A stretch of 64,000 nucleotides of DNA, taken from Parasulfitobacter algicola (GTDB lineage Bacteria; Pseudomonadota; Alphaproteobacteria; Rhodobacterales; Rhodobacteraceae). Below, piece after piece: positions 61,527-64,000 of this stretch (the first letter of the stretch is position 1; every line of letters starts with the position of its first letter). Made by a program: the position numbers and the translations under genes. Below the pieces are notes generated by a model. The model ran no database searches and was not told the origin of the DNA. It saw only the letters and a program-made list of their open reading frames with translations. The stretch lies in assembly GCF_013315265.1 (NCBI RefSeq), contig NZ_JABUFE010000001.1, positions 124,001 to 188,000 on the forward strand, given 5' to 3'.

Positions 61527-62469
61527 CTTTGATCATCACCTGCAAAGTTGAACGTTCCGGGTGCCACCCTAACTCACGCGCGGCACGTTCGCTACCCGAT
61601 ACAAGCTTGGTGCAATCGCCTGCACGACGATCGCCTTCGACAAAAGGAACTTCTTTGTTAGTCACACTGCGACTGTGATCAATCACTTCACGTACGGAAA
61701 ACCCACGGCCGGTTCCCAAATTGAACACCCGGCTGTCTTTACCATCTTCTAGCCATTTCAGCCCCAGAACATGGGCATCTACCAGATCCATGACGTGCAC
61801 ATAATCGCGCACACACGTGCCATCATCGGTATCGTAATCTGTTCCATAGATCGTCAGCGCCGGACGTTTTCCATCAATGGCATCCAGCATCAAAGGGATC
61901 AAATGTGTTTCGGGTTGATGAAATTCACCTACTTCGCCATCAGGATCAGCACCAGCCACATTGAAATAACGAAAAATAACGTGCTTTAGGCCAAAAGCCA
62001 TTTCAAAATCCCGCAAGATATCTTCGATGGCACGTTTGGATGCGCCGTAAGCATTGATCGGATCCTGCATGCTATCTTCGTCCAGCAGCACATTGTCTTG
62101 TTCACCATAAGTCGCACAAGTCGACGAAAAGACAAAGTTTTCACACCCCGCATCAACAGTTGCCTGTATCAGCGTCAGCGATCCCGTCACATTATTATGC
62201 CAATACTTGCCAGGATCGGTCATGCTTTCACCAACCTGACTAAGAGCTGCAAAATGCACAACCGCAACAGGTTTGTAAGTCGCTAAAACCTGATCCAGTC
62301 GGGCACGATCTGTCAAATCGCCCTGTTCAAACGGGCCAAACTTAACAGCATCACGCCAGCCCGTGGACAAATTATCGTATGTGACAGGGATATAGCCAGC
62401 GGCAAGAAGTGCCTTGCATGCATGCGAGCCGATATAGCCCGCACCACCCGTAACCAGAACATTTTTCAC
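61486..62469 (-). CDS. galE: UDP-glucose 4-epimerase
   Basis: A short-chain dehydrogenase/reductase-type epimerase of 327 residues. NAD site 'VTGGAGYIGSHACKALLAAG' at residue 5; catalytic Tyr and Lys in 'YGASKRAIED' (YxxxK); Thr/Ser in 'FSSTCATYGEQDN'. It interconverts UDP-glucose and UDP-galactose. It follows galU after 6 bp, so the two supply UDP-sugars to the glycosyltransferases downstream. Confidence 0.94.
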   Translation of the reverse strand: MKNVLVTGGAGYIGSHACKALLAAGYIPVTYDNLSTGWRDAVKFGPFEQGDLTDRARLDQVLATYKPVAVVHFAALSQVGESMTDPGKYWHNNVTGSLTLIQATVDAGCENFVFSSTCATYGEQDNVLLDEDSMQDPINAYGASKRAIEDILRDFEMAFGLKHVIFRYFNVAGADPDGEVGEFHQPETHLIPLMLDAIDGKRPALTIYGTDYDTDDGTCVRDYVHVMDLVDAHVLGLKWLEDGKDSRVFNLGTGRGFSVREVIDHSRSVTNKEVPFVEGDRRAGDCTKLVSGSERAARELGWHPERSTLQVMIKDAWRWHQNGHYDK

Positions 62470-62475
62470 GCGGCT

Positions 62476-63369
62476 CTACTGCGCGGCTTTTTGAACGGCG
62501 ACCATCTGTTCCAGATAATCAGACAGTTCATCTTTCAGTTCGTCACGTGCCAGACCAAAGGCAACTGTCGCCTGCAAGAACCCAGCTTTTGATCCACAAT
62601 CAAACCGCTGGCCCCTAAAGCGGAAGCCATATACGCCCCGTTCCGCTTGTAATTCTGCAGCAATCGCGTCGGTCAGCTGAATTTCACCACCTGATCCGGA
62701 TTTCATCCGATTAAGATTTTTCAAAACATCAGGTGTCAGGATGTAACGCCCAATCACTGCCAGGTTCGATGGCGCATCTTCCGCGTTTGGTTTTTCGACC
62801 ATTCCTTTGACAGATACCATCGACCCCATGTCTTCTTTTACGTCCAGAACACCGTAAGCTGATGCCTTTTCAGGGGGCACTTCCATTGCGGCAACCATGC
62901 AGCCGCCTGTATCCGCGTAAGCTTCTGTCATTTGCTGCAAGCACGGCTTTTCGGCTGCAATGACATCGTCAGGTAAGATGACTGCAAAAGGTTCGTCGGC
63001 AATCAGACGGCGCGCGCACCAGACCGCATGGCCCAGTCCAAGTGCTTTGTGCTGCCGGATATAGGCAATAGCACCGCTGTCCATATTGGTTGATTTCAGA
63101 GTCTTCAAAAGCTCTTTCTTACCTTTTTTACGAAGCGATGCTTCCAGTTCCGGGGCATGATCAAAATAATCTTCAAGCGCAGATTTTCCGCGCGAGGTGA
63201 CAAAGATGAATTCCCGTATCCCCGCGGCACGGGCTTCGTCGATGGCGTATTGGATCAACGGGCGATCCACCAACGTCATGATTTCCTTTGGCACAGACTT
63301 CGTCGCCGGCAAAAAGCGTGTCCCCAAACCTGCAACAGGAAAGATGGCTTTCGTTACGCGTCGTTTCAT
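62476..63369 (-). CDS. galU: UTP-glucose-1-phosphate uridylyltransferase
   Basis: The protein has 297 residues. The nucleotidyltransferase signature 'FPVAGLGTRFLPATKSVPKE' is at residue 11, with 'VILPDDVIAAEKPCLQQM' and 'GMVEKPNAEDAPSNLAVIGR' further on. Makes UDP-glucose from UTP and glucose-1-phosphate. First gene of the minus-strand glycan cluster. Confidence 0.95.
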   Translation of the reverse strand: MKRRVTKAIFPVAGLGTRFLPATKSVPKEIMTLVDRPLIQYAIDEARAAGIREFIFVTSRGKSALEDYFDHAPELEASLRKKGKKELLKTLKSTNMDSGAIAYIRQHKALGLGHAVWCARRLIADEPFAVILPDDVIAAEKPCLQQMTEAYADTGGCMVAAMEVPPEKASAYGVLDVKEDMGSMVSVKGMVEKPNAEDAPSNLAVIGRYILTPDVLKNLNRMKSGSGGEIQLTDAIAAELQAERGVYGFRFRGQRFDCGSKAGFLQATVAFGLARDELKDELSDYLEQMVAVQKAAQ

Positions 63370-63524
63370 TCTGAGAACCTTTCAATTTTACGCCTTTGTG
63401 CAAGGCCAAGCGTGATACGATTCCAACTATAGCACCAGCGATCATCATAAGAATATTGACAATCCTATGGCATTAGCAAGTTGTCGCCGCATCAATTCGC
63501 GTGAAACGTGTATTTCGCCAGTTT

Positions 63525-64000
63525 CTAGGGCACCCCGAGTCCGCGCTGCGCAGACACTCGCGCAGTCTCGGCAATTACCCGCGACTTAACCGACAAATGC
63601 AGCCCTGGACGATCATTTCGAACAGATCGTCCAAATATACCCCCACGATGCATCCAAAAGCCGCCATCGTCAAATTTGACTGAATGGCGACGCGGGGTGT
63701 GTGACAGGGCAAAGACAGTCACTATGCGCCCTTCAAGCAACATTTTTTGTGCCTCGGCCCGCAGATTTTTAAGATCCCAGATTGGGCCCCAGATGACAAA
63801 ATTACCATTTGGTGACGTCTTTTGGAAAGGTAAAAAATCGTCTGGTGCAGAGCTAAGCGGTTCAATAAATCGCCGCTCGCGTTTGACACCTTCGGATGCG
63901 CCTTCGATCAGCCCATCCATCAAATAATTCACCTCAGACGGCTCAAGCCACCCCGCAACCATATGTTGCAGCAAGCGCTTGCGCTGAATAGCTTGAAAAT
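63525..64000 (-). CDS. C-terminal part of an unrecognised protein (5' end beyond the window)
   Basis: The frame is open to the right edge, so the start lies outside. About 158 residues are visible; a typical stretch is 'FVIWGPIWDLKNLRAEAQKM' and then 'GGFWMHRGGIFGRSVRNDRP'. I do not recognise the family. It is upstream of galU on the same strand but separated by 155 bp, so it may have its own transcript. Confidence 0.6.
   Translation of the reverse strand, partial: FQAIQRKRLLQHMVAGWLEPSEVNYLMDGLIEGASEGVKRERRFIEPLSSAPDDFLPFQKTSPNGNFVIWGPIWDLKNLRAEAQKMLLEGRIVTVFALSHTPRRHSVKFDDGGFWMHRGGIFGRSVRNDRPGLHLSVKSRVIAETARVSAQRGLGVP

Overview
The window looks like chromosome from a Roseobacter-group alphaproteobacterium (Rhodobacteraceae) that is an aerobic anoxygenic phototroph. 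The evidence is a bacteriochlorophyll/carotenoid block (crtA-bchI-bchD-bchO diverging from crtI-crtB-tspO, with two canonical PpsR/CrtJ sites between them). The urea (Urt) and glycerol (Glp) ABC transporters, the seven-gene Mrp Na+/H+ antiporter, the alphaproteobacterial lptC-lptA-lptB-hpf-ptsN block and the moderate GC content agree with this. I do not assign a species.

Layout. 1-2.2 kb: end of an RDD-family protein and two paralogous membrane proteins, closed by a terminator. 2.4-8.4 kb: urtABCDE urea uptake, with a nested palindromic repeat between urtA and urtB. 8.5-9.8 kb: a small minus-strand pair and a BKACE-family enzyme. 9.9-15.6 kb: mrpABCDEFG. 15.6-19.8 kb (minus): response regulator, FIST-domain protein and hybrid histidine kinase in one operon, resembling the NosP/NahK nitric-oxide signalling arrangement. 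20.0-26.0 kb: glpSTPQUV glycerol uptake; its two ATPases carry complementary defects in their catalytic motifs. 26.3-28.8 kb: accessory patch with a LprI-like secreted protein, two orphan small proteins, an ABC ATPase tail remnant and a truncated GFA-type gene.

28.8-34.7 kb is a compact copper-handling island: CueR, a glutaredoxin-MauE membrane fusion, two c-type cytochromes, CopC, CopD, a twin-arginine multicopper oxidase, a 31-residue membrane peptide, a Crp-type regulator and a His-rich periplasmic protein. Two CueR-type operators control it. It is flanked by a broken gene on the left and by IS110/IS1111 and IS1182-like remnants (34.8-36.1 kb) on the right, so it looks acquired.

36.4-39.4 kb: HIT protein, a GT14-like glycosyltransferase and a divergent sulfotransferase. 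39.4-43.2 kb: a tightly overlapping five-gene operon (two zinc-ribbon/DUF4178 proteins, a 54-residue Gly/Ser-tailed membrane peptide, a DUF350 membrane protein and a membrane-anchored spermidine-synthase-like protein). This is the best candidate for a poorly characterised system. 43.7-44.6 kb: a secreted protein with two PilJ-type sensory repeats and no kinase. 44.6-52.1 kb: photosynthesis genes. 52.1-56.1 kb: RNase D and the lipopolysaccharide-transport/hibernation/PTS-Ntr block, without rpoN. 56.1-63.4 kb (minus): surface polysaccharide genes (galU, galE, three glycosyltransferases and a two-part sulfotransferase), suggesting a sulfated glycan made from UDP-glucose/UDP-galactose. The last gene is cut by the window edge. 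I saw no tRNA, rRNA or CRISPR array.
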